A DNA stretch of 64,000 bases from Micromonospora humi (GCF_900090105.1 NZ_FMDM01000008.1:186001-250000); one strand, 5' to 3'. Shown: positions 8,946 through 17,970, numbered from the stretch's first letter. The notes: a model not told the origin generated them from the sequence alone. A program made the numbers and translations.

Positions 8946-9302
8946 TCAGGCCAGCTCGATCTCCACCAGCGGGCTTCCGGCGATCCAGCTCTCCAGGCTG
9001 CCGGCCCAGTCCAGGGTCGGGACGATCGCACCGAAGACCCGGGCCCGTTCGTCCGGGTCGGTGACGGGACGGCCGCGTACCCGAAGATCCAGGTCGGTCA
9101 GGTGCAGCGTGAACGCGGGGTGCGCCAGCAGGTTGGCGTACCAGTCACGCGCGCCCGGGCTGCCGGTGAGCCAGTAACGGCCGGCGGCCCGGTAGCGCCA
9201 GATCTCGATCCTCTTCGGCCGGCCGCTCCGCCGCCCGGTCGTGGTGATCTCCACCGTCCGCTGCCGATCCAGGGCCTGCCGTGTCTCGTCCGTCATCGAC
9301 AT
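8946..9302 (-). CDS. Ddn-like deazaflavin-dependent nitroreductase-family protein
   Basis: 118 residues (ATG at 9302, or a second ATG at 9296). The core TVEITTTGRRSGRPKRIEIW is the characteristic N-terminal strand of the DUF385/Ddn family, where actinobacterial members bind F420H2. WLTGSPGARDWYANLLAHPA is the family's second conserved block. A neighbouring gene of the same family (9336-9752) lies 33 bases upstream on the same strand, suggesting a duplicated pair. The F420 link is family knowledge and no cofactor residue can be proved here. Confidence 0.8.
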   Translation of the reverse strand: MSMTDETRQALDRQRTVEITTTGRRSGRPKRIEIWRYRAAGRYWLTGSPGARDWYANLLAHPAFTLHLTDLDLRVRGRPVTDPDERARVFGAIVPTLDWAGSLESWIAGSPLVEIELA

Positions 9303-9335
9303 GAGCCCATCGTTCGACCTCGACCGGGCTTGAGG

Positions 9336-9752
9336 TCAAGGCCGCCGCCGCGCGGGTTCCAGCACGACGACCGGGATCTGGCGGCTGGTCTTCTGCTCGT
9401 AGTCGGCGAAGCCCGGGTACGCGGCCTTCTGCGCGTTCCAGATCCGTTCCCGCTCGTCCCCGTCGGCGACCCGGGCGACCAGGTCGACCGTTTCCGTGCC
9501 GATCTCGGCCTTGACCTGCGGCTGGGCGAGCACGTTGTGGTACCAGTCGGGGTTGGTGGGCGCGCCGGCATTGGACGCGAACACGGCGTAGCCGTCGTCC
9601 AGCTTCTGGTACATCATCGGGTTGACCCGGAGCTGGCCGCTCCGGGCGCCGACAGTGTGCAACAGCAGCAGCGGGGCGCCGGCGAACTGGCCGCCCACCT
9701 GGCCGCCATTGGTGCGGAACTCAAAGATGATCTTGTCGTTCCAGGCGCTCAT
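9336..9752 (-). CDS. Ddn-like deazaflavin (F420)-dependent nitroreductase
   Basis: 138 residues and closer to Mycobacterium Ddn than its neighbour: LLLLHTVGARSGQLRVNPM and later GAPTNPDWYHNVLAQPQ, with the typical NPDWYHNL block. WNAQKAAYPGFADYEQKTSR and a closing PVVVLEP complete the family's C-terminus. These split-barrel proteins reduce nitro-imidazoles, quinones or other acceptors with F420H2. It is divergent from the small kinase at 9822 and upstream of the second Ddn-like gene, so both probably share the promoter in 9753-9821. Confidence 0.85.
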   Translation of the reverse strand: MSAWNDKIIFEFRTNGGQVGGQFAGAPLLLLHTVGARSGQLRVNPMMYQKLDDGYAVFASNAGAPTNPDWYHNVLAQPQVKAEIGTETVDLVARVADGDERERIWNAQKAAYPGFADYEQKTSRQIPVVVLEPARRRP

Positions 9753-9821
9753 TTCTGCTCCTCGCCCCGCCAGCCGATGATCCGAACACTACTCTGATCT
9801 TTACCCGACGATCTGGCGGCG

Positions 9822-10361
9822 ATGATGAGGAAACCGACACTCTTCCTGACCGTGGGACTTCCGTGCACCGGGAAGACCACCGCCGCTCGGCGCATCGAGG
9901 TCGAGCGGCAGGCGCTTCGCCTCACCAAGGACGAATGGGTGAAGGCCCTCTACGGGCACGAGAATCCGCCCTCGGCGCAGGACGTGATCGAAGGACGGCT
10001 CATCGAGATCGGGTTGCGCGCGCTCGAACTCGGCACCAACGTTGTGATCGACTTCGGCCTGTGGAGCCGGGACGAGCGCTCCGCCCTCCGGCAGGCGGCT
10101 GCCGACGTCGGCGCGACGGTGGAGCTGCGCTACTTCGCACTCACCGCCGACGAGCAGCGCAGACGCCTCGACCGGCGGCAGGCCGAAGCGCCGCACACCA
10201 CGTGGCCGATGTCCGACCGGGAACTCGCTGAGTGGGCCGCCACCATCGAGATCCCGACGCCGGGCGAACTCGACGGCAGCGAACCCGTCGGTGACCCACC
10301 CGCAGGATTCGCCACGTGGCAGCAGTGGCGCACCCACCGCTGGCCGCCCTCGGTCGCCTGA
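9822..10361 (+). CDS. Small P-loop kinase (predicted kinase / zeta-toxin-like fold)
   Basis: 179 residues beginning MMRKPTLFLTVGLPCTGKTT, with Walker A GLPCTGKTT close to the N-terminus. The region LRLTKDEWVKALYGHEN and VVIDFGLWSRDERSALR match the predicted-kinase group related to chloramphenicol phosphotransferase and zeta toxins. The arginine-rich LTADEQRRRLDRRQ is the LID. There is no antitoxin-like partner beside it, so a toxin role is not supported. Confidence 0.7.
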   Translation: MMRKPTLFLTVGLPCTGKTTAARRIEVERQALRLTKDEWVKALYGHENPPSAQDVIEGRLIEIGLRALELGTNVVIDFGLWSRDERSALRQAAADVGATVELRYFALTADEQRRRLDRRQAEAPHTTWPMSDRELAEWAATIEIPTPGELDGSEPVGDPPAGFATWQQWRTHRWPPSVA

Positions 10362-10367
10362 CGTCCG

Positions 10368-10583
10368 TCACGCGTAGCCCATCGCCGCGACGGCCCGGCC
10401 GAGCGCGGCGTCGATCCGGCCACGGGTCTCGCCGTCGAACCGGTGGTCGCGGTGCGTCAGCCGGTGCGCCTCGAACGTCGACCGGGTGACGACGTCTTCG
10501 ACGCGCCCGTGCCCGCGACGAAGACCGGTGAGGGGGAAGGCATGGCGGGCGGTCAGACCCCGCTCCGGTGCCGGGCAAGCGGT
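10368..10583 (-). pseudogene. Possible decayed fragment of a small (PemK/MazF-like?) protein
   Basis: Between two genes an open stretch of about 71 codons lies in the same leftward frame as the kinase that stops at 10584. It has no usable start codon. Its end reads VVTRSTFEAHRLTHRDHRFD followed by GETRGRIDAALGRAVAAMG, which faintly recalls the C-terminus of PemK/MazF proteins. It may be a remnant or chance coding potential. The region otherwise holds nothing I recognise. Confidence 0.25.
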
Positions 10584-11210
10584 TCATCCCGGATGGCCGG
10601 GCACGACGAGGTGGACCCTGGTCTCCGGCCGCGTCGTGCGCAGGTAGAAGTCCTCGGCGGCCCGCCACCGACCGATCCACTCCTCGCTGTTCTCGCCCCG
10701 GGCCCGCACCCGGCGCAGGCAGACCTCGCGCGGAGTGTCGACGAAGACGGTGAGGTCGTAGTAACCGGTCAGCTCCGGGCGGGCGGCGTAGACACCCTCC
10801 ACGATCACCACGGACCCCGGGTCGATCTCGTGCCACGTGGCGAGCCGCCCGGTGGACCAGTCGTAGCTCCGCCAGCGGGCCGACCGACCCGCGCGCAACG
10901 GCGCCAGCACCTCGTCGCGGAGACGTTGCCCGTCGAAGTACCGCTGGCAACCCTGACGCGGATCGAGCCGAGCGCGCTCGTGGTCGGGCATCGGCCGGTA
11001 GAAGTCGTCCCCGTGGACGATCGACGCGCCGCCGAGCAGGTCGGCGACCGCCGCCGCCAGCGTCGTCTTGCCCGACCCGCCCGTCCCGTCGACGGCGACG
11101 ATCGTCGACTCGCCGGCGCGCTCGACGGCGCGCGCGGCCTCGGCGACCTCCTCCGCGCGCTCCACCGAGTCCACGAGCTCCTGCCTGGTTGTGGTATCCG
11201 CTCGGGTCAC
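10584..11210 (-). CDS. Uridine kinase-family P-loop protein
   Basis: 208 residues from GTG 11210. Walker A is VAVDGTGGSGKTTLAAAVAD (family GxGGSGKT), then SIVHGDDFYRPMPDHER, the DDFY motif that in uridine kinase holds the nucleoside. SVVIVEGVYAARPELTGYYD is the Walker B-like strand and RRVRARGENSEEWIGRW the LID. The full set is typical of actinobacterial uridine kinase-like proteins. It is distinct from the similar gene at 8265-8939, so the window has two members. It faces the MFS gene at 11309. Confidence 0.8.
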   Translation of the reverse strand: MTRADTTTRQELVDSVERAEEVAEAARAVERAGESTIVAVDGTGGSGKTTLAAAVADLLGGASIVHGDDFYRPMPDHERARLDPRQGCQRYFDGQRLRDEVLAPLRAGRSARWRSYDWSTGRLATWHEIDPGSVVIVEGVYAARPELTGYYDLTVFVDTPREVCLRRVRARGENSEEWIGRWRAAEDFYLRTTRPETRVHLVVPGHPG

Positions 11211-11308
11211 GCTATGTCAGTCATCCGGCACGAGGCTCACTGGCTCGCGCTGGTCCCGCGCCATACCGTGGCGAGGTGGCCACGGCTCGAAGGGCACCGC
11301 CGGGGCGG

Positions 11309-12535
11309 ATGAGCCCCCGGCTGACGTTCCTGCTGGCGGTGGCGGCCGGGGCGGCCATCGGCAACCTGTACTGGACGCAGCCGCTGCTCGGCGTCATCGC
11401 GGGCGACCTGCGGACCGCCACCACGACGGCCGGCTGGCTCGTCACCGCGACACAGCTCGGCTATGCCGCCGGCGTGCTGCTGCTCGTGCCGCTCGGCGAC
11501 GTCCTCGACCGCCGCCGGTTCGTCCCGCTGATGCTGACCCTCTCGGCCGTCGCGCTGCTGCTGTGCGCGCTGGCACCGTCCATCGGCGTACTCGGTCTCG
11601 CCCTCGGCGTGCTCGGCGTGACGACGATCTCCGGGCAGATCCTCACCCCACTCGCCGGGGACCTCGCCGGCGCGGCCCACCGTGGTCGGGTCGTCGGCGT
11701 CGTCGGATCCGGGACCCTCACCGGCATCCTGGCCTCCCGTACGATCAGCGGCCTCGTCGCCGAGACCGCGGGGTGGCGGGCGATCTTCGCCGTCGCCGCG
11801 GTCGTCGCCGTCCTGCTCGCGATCGTGCTCCGCCGCGCGATCCCACCGCTGCCGCCACGGACGCGGATGCCGTACCCGCGGCTTCTCGCCTCGGTCGTCG
11901 CGGTGGTCGTGCGGGAGCGGGCGGCCCGGTGGACGCTGGTCCTGGCCGGCGTCGGCTTCGCCGCGTTCTCGCTGTTCTGGACGGCGCTGACGTTCCTGCT
12001 CAGCGGCCCGCCGTTCCGCTACCCGGCGCCGGTGATCGGATTGTTCGGACTGGCCGGTCTCGCCGGTGTCCTCTCCGGACTGCGTGGCGGCCGGCTGCAC
12101 GACCGCGGCTGGTCGCTGCCCGCCACCGGTGTCGCCTGGGCAGTGGCCCTCGGCGCCTTCGTCGTCGCGGCGTTCGCCGGCCGCACCGTCGCGCTCGTCG
12201 TCGTCGCGGTCGTCCTGCTCGACGTCGCCCTCCAGACCCAGGCGTTGCTCAACCGGGCACGGCTGTTCGCCCTCGACGACGCGGCCCGGAGCCGGCTCAA
12301 CACCGCGCTGGCGACCAGCAACTTCATCGGCGCGGCGGGTGGCTCCGCCGCCGCGACCACGCTCTGGCCCGTCGGTGGCTGGACCGCGGTCACGATCACC
12401 GGGATGGCGCTCTGCTGCTTCGCGCTCGTCGTCTGGGCGCGCGGACGGCGAGGGCCGCTCGTGGTCCACGCCGCCGTCGACGCACCGCCACGTCAGCCCT
12501 CCGGCGAGCCGGGGCTGACCAGGCCGGTCTCGTAG
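11309..12535 (+). CDS. MFS transporter (drug/sugar efflux type)
   Basis: 408 residues from ATG 11309 (a GTG at 11276 is possible). Twelve hydrophobic segments are visible. The first carries GAAIGNLYWTQPLLGVIAGD, and the loop after helix 2 reads PLGDVLDRRRFVPLM, the MFS loop 2-3 signature. The repeat domain boundary lies near RRAIPPLPPRTRMPYPRL. It resembles AraJ/YnfM-like efflux proteins. The last 43 bases overlap the 3' end of the convergent response-regulator gene. Confidence 0.85.
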   Translation: MSPRLTFLLAVAAGAAIGNLYWTQPLLGVIAGDLRTATTTAGWLVTATQLGYAAGVLLLVPLGDVLDRRRFVPLMLTLSAVALLLCALAPSIGVLGLALGVLGVTTISGQILTPLAGDLAGAAHRGRVVGVVGSGTLTGILASRTISGLVAETAGWRAIFAVAAVVAVLLAIVLRRAIPPLPPRTRMPYPRLLASVVAVVVRERAARWTLVLAGVGFAAFSLFWTALTFLLSGPPFRYPAPVIGLFGLAGLAGVLSGLRGGRLHDRGWSLPATGVAWAVALGAFVVAAFAGRTVALVVVAVVLLDVALQTQALLNRARLFALDDAARSRLNTALATSNFIGAAGGSAAATTLWPVGGWTAVTITGMALCCFALVVWARGRRGPLVVHAAVDAPPRQPSGEPGLTRPVS

Positions 12536-13161
12536 GCGACCACCACCGCCTGCACCCGGTCGCGCAGCCCGAGCTTGCCGAGGATGCGCGCGACGTGGGT
12601 CTTCACGGTCGCCTCGGACAGGTGCAACGCGGTCGCGAGTTCGGCGTTGCTGAGGCCCCGGGCCAGCAGGCGCAGCACCTCCGTCTCGCGCGGCGTCAAC
12701 GTGGCCAGGTCGCGGTGCAGCGTCGCCGCGGCCGGGTCGCTGCGGGCGAAGCGCCGGACCAGGCGGCGGGTGATCGCCGGGGCGAGCAGCGCGTCGCCGT
12801 CGCGGACCAGGCGTACGGCGGCGACCAGGTGCTCCGGTGTCACGTCCTTCAGCAGGAAACCGCTCGCCCCGGCCGTCAGCGCCGCGTAGACGTACTGGTC
12901 CAGGTCGAACGTGGTCAGGATGATGATCCGCGGCGCCGCGGCGGCGCCGGTGAGGATGCGGCGGGTGGCCTCCAGGCCGTCGAGTTCGGGCATGCGCACG
13001 TCCATCAGCACCACGTCGGGCCGGGTGCGGCGGACCGCGTCGACCGCCTCCCCGCCGTTCGCGGCCTCGGCCACCACGTCGATCCCGCCGGCGGTGAGGA
13101 TCATCCGGAACCCGGTGCGGACCAGCGCCTGGTCGTCGGCCACCACCACGCGCACCGTCAC
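12493..13161 (-). CDS. NarL/LuxR-family response regulator
   Basis: 222 residues. The receiver domain (1-~120) begins VRVVVADDQALVRTGFRMIL, has the phospho-acceptor Asp54 in VVLMDVRMPE, the Thr in ILTTFD and the Lys in GFLLKD. The C-terminal LuxR helix-turn-helix is LTPRETEVLRLLARGLSNAE and LHLSEATVKTHVARIL. Its ATG overlaps the stop of the histidine kinase gene by four bases (ATGA), so the pair is translationally coupled. A nearly identical 57-base stretch of its 3' end recurs as a scrap near 21.5 kb. Confidence 0.95.
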   Translation of the reverse strand: MTVRVVVADDQALVRTGFRMILTAGGIDVVAEAANGGEAVDAVRRTRPDVVLMDVRMPELDGLEATRRILTGAAAAPRIIILTTFDLDQYVYAALTAGASGFLLKDVTPEHLVAAVRLVRDGDALLAPAITRRLVRRFARSDPAAATLHRDLATLTPRETEVLRLLARGLSNAELATALHLSEATVKTHVARILGKLGLRDRVQAVVVAYETGLVSPGSPEG

Positions 13162-14414
13162 GCCGCCTCCAGCGGAATCAACGCCTCGACCCGAAAACCG
13201 GCGCCGGGCCGGGCCTCGGCGCGCAGGGTCCCACCGTAGACCGCCAGCCGTTCCCGCAGCCCGATCAACCCGCGTCCACCCGCCGCGCCGGCCTCGACGG
13301 GAGCGGTGGGCCCGTCGTCGCGGACCTCGATCCGCAGCGTCTCGGGGGAGTACTCGACGTCCACCTCGGCGACCGCGCCGGGGGCGTGCCGGACGACGTT
13401 GGTCAGCGCCTCCTGGACCACCCGGTAGGCGGTCAGCCCGACCCCCGGGCCGAGCGGCCGGGGGTCGCCGAAGACGGTCAGTCGCACCGGGACCCCGACG
13501 TCGTCCATCCGCCCGACCAGCGCGGGAAGGCTCTCGATGCCCGGCTGCGGTGCCTCCGGCCCGTCCGCCGCGGCCCCGGACAGCAGGCCCATCACGTGCC
13601 GCAGCTCGGTCAACGCGGACCGGCCCGTCGCCTCCACGGCGAGCAGCGCCTCCCGCGCCTGCCCGGGCGTGGTGGCGAGCACCGACCGGGCCGCGCCGGC
13701 CTGGATCACCATCACGCTCACGTGGTGCGTCACGACGTCGTGCAGCTCACGGGCGATCCGCGCCCGCTCACCGGCGACCGCCTCCCGCAACGCCTCCTCC
13801 CGGGCGTGCGCCTCGGCGTCGAGGCGCCGCCGGTCCTCGCCCGCCCGGCGTCGCCAGACGTGATGCCCGCCGGCGGCGGCCACCAGCGGCGCCAACAGAA
13901 CGAACGGCAGATAGTCCCCGGGCACGGTGACCGACATCCACTCCCGTAGGACCGCGACGAGCAGCGCGGCCACCGGGACGGTGGCCAGCGCCACCGACCG
14001 GTACGGCGTGTGCGCGGCGGCGCTGTAGACCGCGACCAGGCACGCCAGCACCACGCACGGATAGACGTTCGGCTGCCGCTCCCCGCCGGTCACCAGCACC
14101 AGCGACGCGGCGGCCATCGTCACCCAGAGCACCGCGAGCGGATAGCGGCGGCGCAGCACCAGCGGCGCGCACAGCACGAAGACCAGCAGCAGCGCGCCGA
14201 GAGTTGAGCCCGGCGGCGCCGGCGCCTCCGGCACGAGCAGCGGCGGCGCCGGCGGGTGCGGCGACGCCGGCGGGTGCAGCGGCGGCGCCGGCGTGGCAGC
14301 GTCGGTCGCGGCCTGGAAGCACGCCAGCCCCAGCGCCGCGGCCAGCGCGCCGTCGAGGAGCAACGCGCGCCAGCCCGGCCTCGGCAGCGGTCCCACCGCC
14401 TTGATGCTCCGCAC
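13158..14414 (-). CDS. Sensor histidine kinase (NarL partner, HisKA_3)
   Basis: 418 residues. Residues 1-~185 hold several membrane segments interrupted by a Pro-rich loop (PPLHPPASPHPPAPPLL). A coiled linker (RRRLDAEAHAREEALREAV) leads to the dimerisation helix with phospho-acceptor His225 in IARELHDVVTHHVSVM. The ATPase end has TAYRVVQEALTNVVRHAPG (N box), VRDDG and GGRGLIGLRERLAVYGG (G boxes). It forms an operon with the response regulator and lies back-to-back with a MacB-like ABC pair at 14614, its likely target. Confidence 0.95.
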   Translation of the reverse strand: MRSIKAVGPLPRPGWRALLLDGALAAALGLACFQAATDAATPAPPLHPPASPHPPAPPLLVPEAPAPPGSTLGALLLVFVLCAPLVLRRRYPLAVLWVTMAAASLVLVTGGERQPNVYPCVVLACLVAVYSAAAHTPYRSVALATVPVAALLVAVLREWMSVTVPGDYLPFVLLAPLVAAAGGHHVWRRRAGEDRRRLDAEAHAREEALREAVAGERARIARELHDVVTHHVSVMVIQAGAARSVLATTPGQAREALLAVEATGRSALTELRHVMGLLSGAAADGPEAPQPGIESLPALVGRMDDVGVPVRLTVFGDPRPLGPGVGLTAYRVVQEALTNVVRHAPGAVAEVDVEYSPETLRIEVRDDGPTAPVEAGAAGGRGLIGLRERLAVYGGTLRAEARPGAGFRVEALIPLEAA

Positions 14415-14613
14415 CGACCCATTCTCGCCGCGATCCGGTGGCGCGGGCGTCAGTCCCGGTGTGCAAGCCGACTACATCGCAGGGATGACCCCGGACGAGG
14501 ATCCACCGCCCGAGGTACGGCGGTTGATCCGCCGGACCGACGCCCGGCTCGTGGACCCGCCCCTAGCGTCACCTCCGTCCGGACGACGAGGACGTAGACG
14601 AGGAGATGACGAC

Positions 14614-15288
14614 ATGACCGATCCGGTGATCGACCTCCGTGGGGTCACCCGCCGGTACGACGAGGGGCCACCCGCGCTGCGCGACGTGTCCCTGACCGTC
14701 GCACCGGGCGACGCAGTCGCCGTGCTCGGCCCGTCCGGCAGCGGCAAGTCCACGCTGCTCAACCTGATCGCCGGTCTGGACCGACCGAGCGACGGCACGG
14801 TGACCGTCGCCGGCGCGCGGGTGGACACGCTCGGTGAGGCGGCCTCGGCCCGCTTCCGGCGCGCCCACGTGGGCCTGGTCTTCCAGTTCTTCAACCTGCT
14901 CGACGACCTGACCGTCGAGGACAACGTGCTGCTGCCCGCGCAACTGGCCGGAGCGCCGGGACGCGCGTCGCGGGCGCACGCGGCCCGGCTCCTGGACTCG
15001 CTCGGCCTGGCCCGGCACGCGAGCGCCTACCCGGGGCGGCTCTCCGGCGGGGAACGGCAACGCGTGGCCGTCGCCCGCGCCCTGGTCAACCGTCCGGCGC
15101 TGCTGCTGGCCGACGAGCCGACCGGTGCGTTGGACACTGCCTCGGGCGAGGACGTGCGACGCCTGCTCAACGAGCTGCACGCCTCCGGCCAGACCATCGT
15201 CCTGGTCACCCACGACCTGCGGTTGGCCGAGGCGTGCGCGTCCCGCGTCATCCGCCTGCGGGACGGCCGGATCGAGGAGGACCGGTGA
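14614..15288 (+). CDS. ABC transporter ATP-binding protein, MacB/LolD-like
   Basis: 224 residues from ATG 14614, with GAGGAG about 9 bases upstream. Walker A is GPSGSGKST, the Q-loop follows VFQFFNLLDDLTVEDN, the ABC signature is LSGGERQRVAVARALV and Walker B LLLADEPTGALD. The H-loop is VTHD. The lineage (MacB/LolD/FtsE-type) pairs with FtsX-like permeases, and one begins in the next frame with a GTGA overlap. With the divergent two-component genes this looks like a self-contained envelope-stress or peptide-resistance unit (inference). Confidence 0.95.
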   Translation: MTDPVIDLRGVTRRYDEGPPALRDVSLTVAPGDAVAVLGPSGSGKSTLLNLIAGLDRPSDGTVTVAGARVDTLGEAASARFRRAHVGLVFQFFNLLDDLTVEDNVLLPAQLAGAPGRASRAHAARLLDSLGLARHASAYPGRLSGGERQRVAVARALVNRPALLLADEPTGALDTASGEDVRRLLNELHASGQTIVLVTHDLRLAEACASRVIRLRDGRIEEDR

Positions 15289-17609
15289 CCGCCCTCGCCC
15301 GGGTGATCCGGTCGGGCGTGCGGCGGCGTCGGGTGCAGACCCTGGTGATCGGGCTGGTCGCGGCGGCGGCGACGACCGCGACCGTGCTCGGCGCCGGACT
15401 GCTGGTCGCGTCCCGGGCGCCGTTCGACGACGCGTTCGCCACCCAGCGCGGCGCGCACCTGACGGTTCAGGCGCAGCCGGACAGCGTCACCCCGGCGCAG
15501 CTCGCCGCCTCGGCGTCGGCGCCCGGAGTGATCGCCGCCGCCGGCCCGTACCCGCTGCTGGTCGTTGCCGGCCGCGGACCGGACGGGATACCGATGCCGC
15601 CGCTGACGGTCGTCGCCCGCGCGGACCCCGGCGGCCCGGTGGACCGGGTCGAGGTGACCCGCGGTCGATGGGCGGAGGGTCCGGCCGAGATCGTGTTGGG
15701 CGTCGGCGGCATCCGCATGCCGATCGGCAGCCGGGTGACGACAACCGGCGGCACCGTGCTCACCGTGGTCGGCGAGGCCCGATCGGTCAGCGGCACCGCC
15801 GGCGCCTGGGTCCTGCCGTCCGCCGTCGCCGTCCTCACCACGCCGGGCACCGACTCGGGATACCAGATGCTCTACCGGTTCGCGACCGCGAGCACTCCGG
15901 CCGACGTGGCGGCCGGTCGGGCCGCAGTGGCCGCGACGTTGCCCGCCGGTGCGATCGCCGGCGCCCGTTCCTGGCTCGACGCGCGTCAGCACGCGGTCGA
16001 GGACGCGGCCGTCTTCGTGCCGTTCCTCGTCGCGTTCGCGCTGCTCGGCGTCGTAATGGCCACGCTGGTCGTGGGCACCGTGATCGCCGGTACGGTCGGT
16101 GCCGCCACCCGCCGGATCGGCATCCTCAAGGCGCTCGGCTGCACCCCCGCCGGCATCGTCCGCGCGTACGTCGGGCAGGCGCTGGTTCCCGCCGCCGTCG
16201 GCGCCGCCGTCGGTGCCGTCGCCGGCAACGTGATCGCGGTGCCGGTGCTGGCCGAGGCCGAACAGCTCTACGGCTCCGCGAACGCCGTGCTCGCCTGGTG
16301 GGTGACGCTTCTCGCCACCGCGGGGGTCCTGGCGGTGGTGGCGGTGAGCGCGTGGGCGGCGGCGCTCCGGGCCGGCCGCCTGCGTACCGTGGACGCGATC
16401 GCGGTCGGACGCGCGTCCGGTCCCGCGCGCGGCCGGCGGGCCGCCCGGCTCGTGGCACGGCTGCCGGTGTCCCGACCGGTCGGGCTCGGGCTGGCCCGCC
16501 CGTTCGCCCGGCCGGCACGCAGCACCGCGATCCTGCTGGCGGTCGCCTCGGGAGCGGCCGCGGCCACGTTCGCCACCGGGCTCGGCGCGTCGCTGCTGCG
16601 GATCCAGACCGCGCTCGAGCAGAACACCGCCGACGTCGCGGTCGGCCCGACGCCCGCCGACGGGCCGCGCATCGGTGGCCCGCGCGCCGGCGGTCCGCGA
16701 ACCGTCGATCCGGCGGCGGTACTGGCCACGATCCGGGCGCAGCCGGGCACCCGGACCGGGTACGGCATCACGCGGGCGCCCGGGACGGTGGCGGGCATGA
16801 GCGAACTCCTTCACGTCAGCGGGGTCACCGGCGACGCGGCCTGGGACGGCTTCGAGATGGTGTCCGGCCGCTGGTTCGCCGGCCCCGGCGAGGCGATCGC
16901 GAGCGCACCCCTGCTCAGTGCCACCGGAACCCGGGTGGGCGACAGCCTCACGATCCGGGTGGACGGCGGCGCGCCGGTGCGCCTTCGCATCGTCGGGGAG
17001 GTCTTCGAGTCGGGCAGCGCCGTGGTCACCGCCGCCGGGACGATCCCGGGCCTGGGGCCGCCGATCGAGTACCACGTCGCGCTCACCGACGGCACCGACG
17101 CCGGCGCGTACGCCGAGTCGTTGACCGGCGCGCTCGCCGGTTACCGGCTCACCGCGACCCCGACCGGGGGCGAGACCGACCCGCTCCTGCTGGTCGTGCA
17201 GGGGCTCACCACCACACTGACGCTCCTGCTCATCGCGGTCGCCGCGCTCGGCGTGCTCAACATGCTCGTGCTCGACCTGCGCGACCGGGTGCACGACCTC
17301 GGCGTGCACAAGGCGCTCGGCATGACCCCGGGGCAGACGATCGCCATGGTGGTGGCGTCCGTCGCCGGGATCGGCCTGCTCGGTGGCCTGCTCGGCGTGC
17401 CCGCCGGCATGGCGATGCAGCGGCACGTCGTACCCGCGATGGCGGCCAGCGGCGGGCTGCGCCTGCCGGCGACGCTGCTCGACGTGTACGGGCCGGTCAC
17501 GTTGTCCGCGCTGGCGTTGGGCGGTCCGCTGATCGCGCTGCTCGGAGCGCTGCTGCCGGCCGGCTGGGCGGCCCGGGCCAGGACCGCGGTGGCGTTGCGT
17601 GCCGAGTAG
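15285..17609 (+). CDS. FtsX/MacB-like ABC transporter permease
   Basis: 774 residues, GTG 15285 overlapping the ATPase stop (GTGA), with GAGGAGGA upstream. The first membrane segment is in RRVQTLVIGLVAAAATTATV; extracellular portions follow (RGAHLTVQAQPDSV onward). Two FtsX domains are visible, one around ATRRIGILKALGCTPAGIVR and the second near RVHDLGVHKALGMTPGQTIA. This is the expected duplicated layout of an actinobacterial MacB-type permease. It acts with the preceding ATPase in the membrane. Whether it exports a peptide, lipid or drug cannot be told. Confidence 0.95.
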   Translation: MTALARVIRSGVRRRRVQTLVIGLVAAAATTATVLGAGLLVASRAPFDDAFATQRGAHLTVQAQPDSVTPAQLAASASAPGVIAAAGPYPLLVVAGRGPDGIPMPPLTVVARADPGGPVDRVEVTRGRWAEGPAEIVLGVGGIRMPIGSRVTTTGGTVLTVVGEARSVSGTAGAWVLPSAVAVLTTPGTDSGYQMLYRFATASTPADVAAGRAAVAATLPAGAIAGARSWLDARQHAVEDAAVFVPFLVAFALLGVVMATLVVGTVIAGTVGAATRRIGILKALGCTPAGIVRAYVGQALVPAAVGAAVGAVAGNVIAVPVLAEAEQLYGSANAVLAWWVTLLATAGVLAVVAVSAWAAALRAGRLRTVDAIAVGRASGPARGRRAARLVARLPVSRPVGLGLARPFARPARSTAILLAVASGAAAATFATGLGASLLRIQTALEQNTADVAVGPTPADGPRIGGPRAGGPRTVDPAAVLATIRAQPGTRTGYGITRAPGTVAGMSELLHVSGVTGDAAWDGFEMVSGRWFAGPGEAIASAPLLSATGTRVGDSLTIRVDGGAPVRLRIVGEVFESGSAVVTAAGTIPGLGPPIEYHVALTDGTDAGAYAESLTGALAGYRLTATPTGGETDPLLLVVQGLTTTLTLLLIAVAALGVLNMLVLDLRDRVHDLGVHKALGMTPGQTIAMVVASVAGIGLLGGLLGVPAGMAMQRHVVPAMAASGGLRLPATLLDVYGPVTLSALALGGPLIALLGALLPAGWAARARTAVALRAE

Positions 17610-17619
17610 CGCGGCGGGT

Positions 17620-17970
17620 TCAGCCCGGCCCCTGGATGAGGCGGTCCAGGATGTCCCGGGCTGCCGCGAGCTTCTCGATCGACCTGGTGATCCGGACGCG
17701 CTCCTCGGCCAGGGCGTCGAGGAGTTCGGGGCAGGTGGGTGCGAGCACGGTCCGGTCGTCGGGGATGCAGGGCAGGATCTCGGCGATCGCGGCGGTGCCC
17801 AGGCCGGCGGAGAGCAGCAGCTGGATGTGCCGCACGACGCGTACGGCCTGCCCGTCGTAGTCCCGGTAACCGCTGCCGCGACGCGCCGGCTTCAGCAGAC
17901 CCTGCTCCTCGTAGTAGCGCAGGGCGCGGGGAGTGGCGCCGGTCTTCCCGGCCAGTTCGCTGATCCGCAC
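17620..17970 (-). CDS. MerR-family transcriptional regulator
   Basis: 116 residues from GTG 17970 (GTG 18000 would add ten residues). The N-terminus is the MerR winged helix: RISELAGKTGATPRALRYYE, EQGLLKPARRGSGYRDYDGQ. Next comes the long dimerisation coil VRHIQLLLSAGLGTAAIAEI ... LAEERVRITRSIEKLAAARD. Two cysteines (ILPCIP and APTCPE) are in the effector-binding end, but no family-specific metal pattern. The divergent NAD(P) reductase gene starts 58 bases away, across a palindrome. MerR proteins commonly twist such spacers, so autoregulation and control of that reductase are likely. Confidence 0.85.
   Translation of the reverse strand: MRISELAGKTGATPRALRYYEEQGLLKPARRGSGYRDYDGQAVRVVRHIQLLLSAGLGTAAIAEILPCIPDDRTVLAPTCPELLDALAEERVRITRSIEKLAAARDILDRLIQGPG

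Noticed and set aside
9822..10361. Zeta-type toxin of a toxin-antitoxin system
   Set aside because: The fold is compatible, but no antitoxin partner gene is adjacent and the family includes many ordinary kinases.
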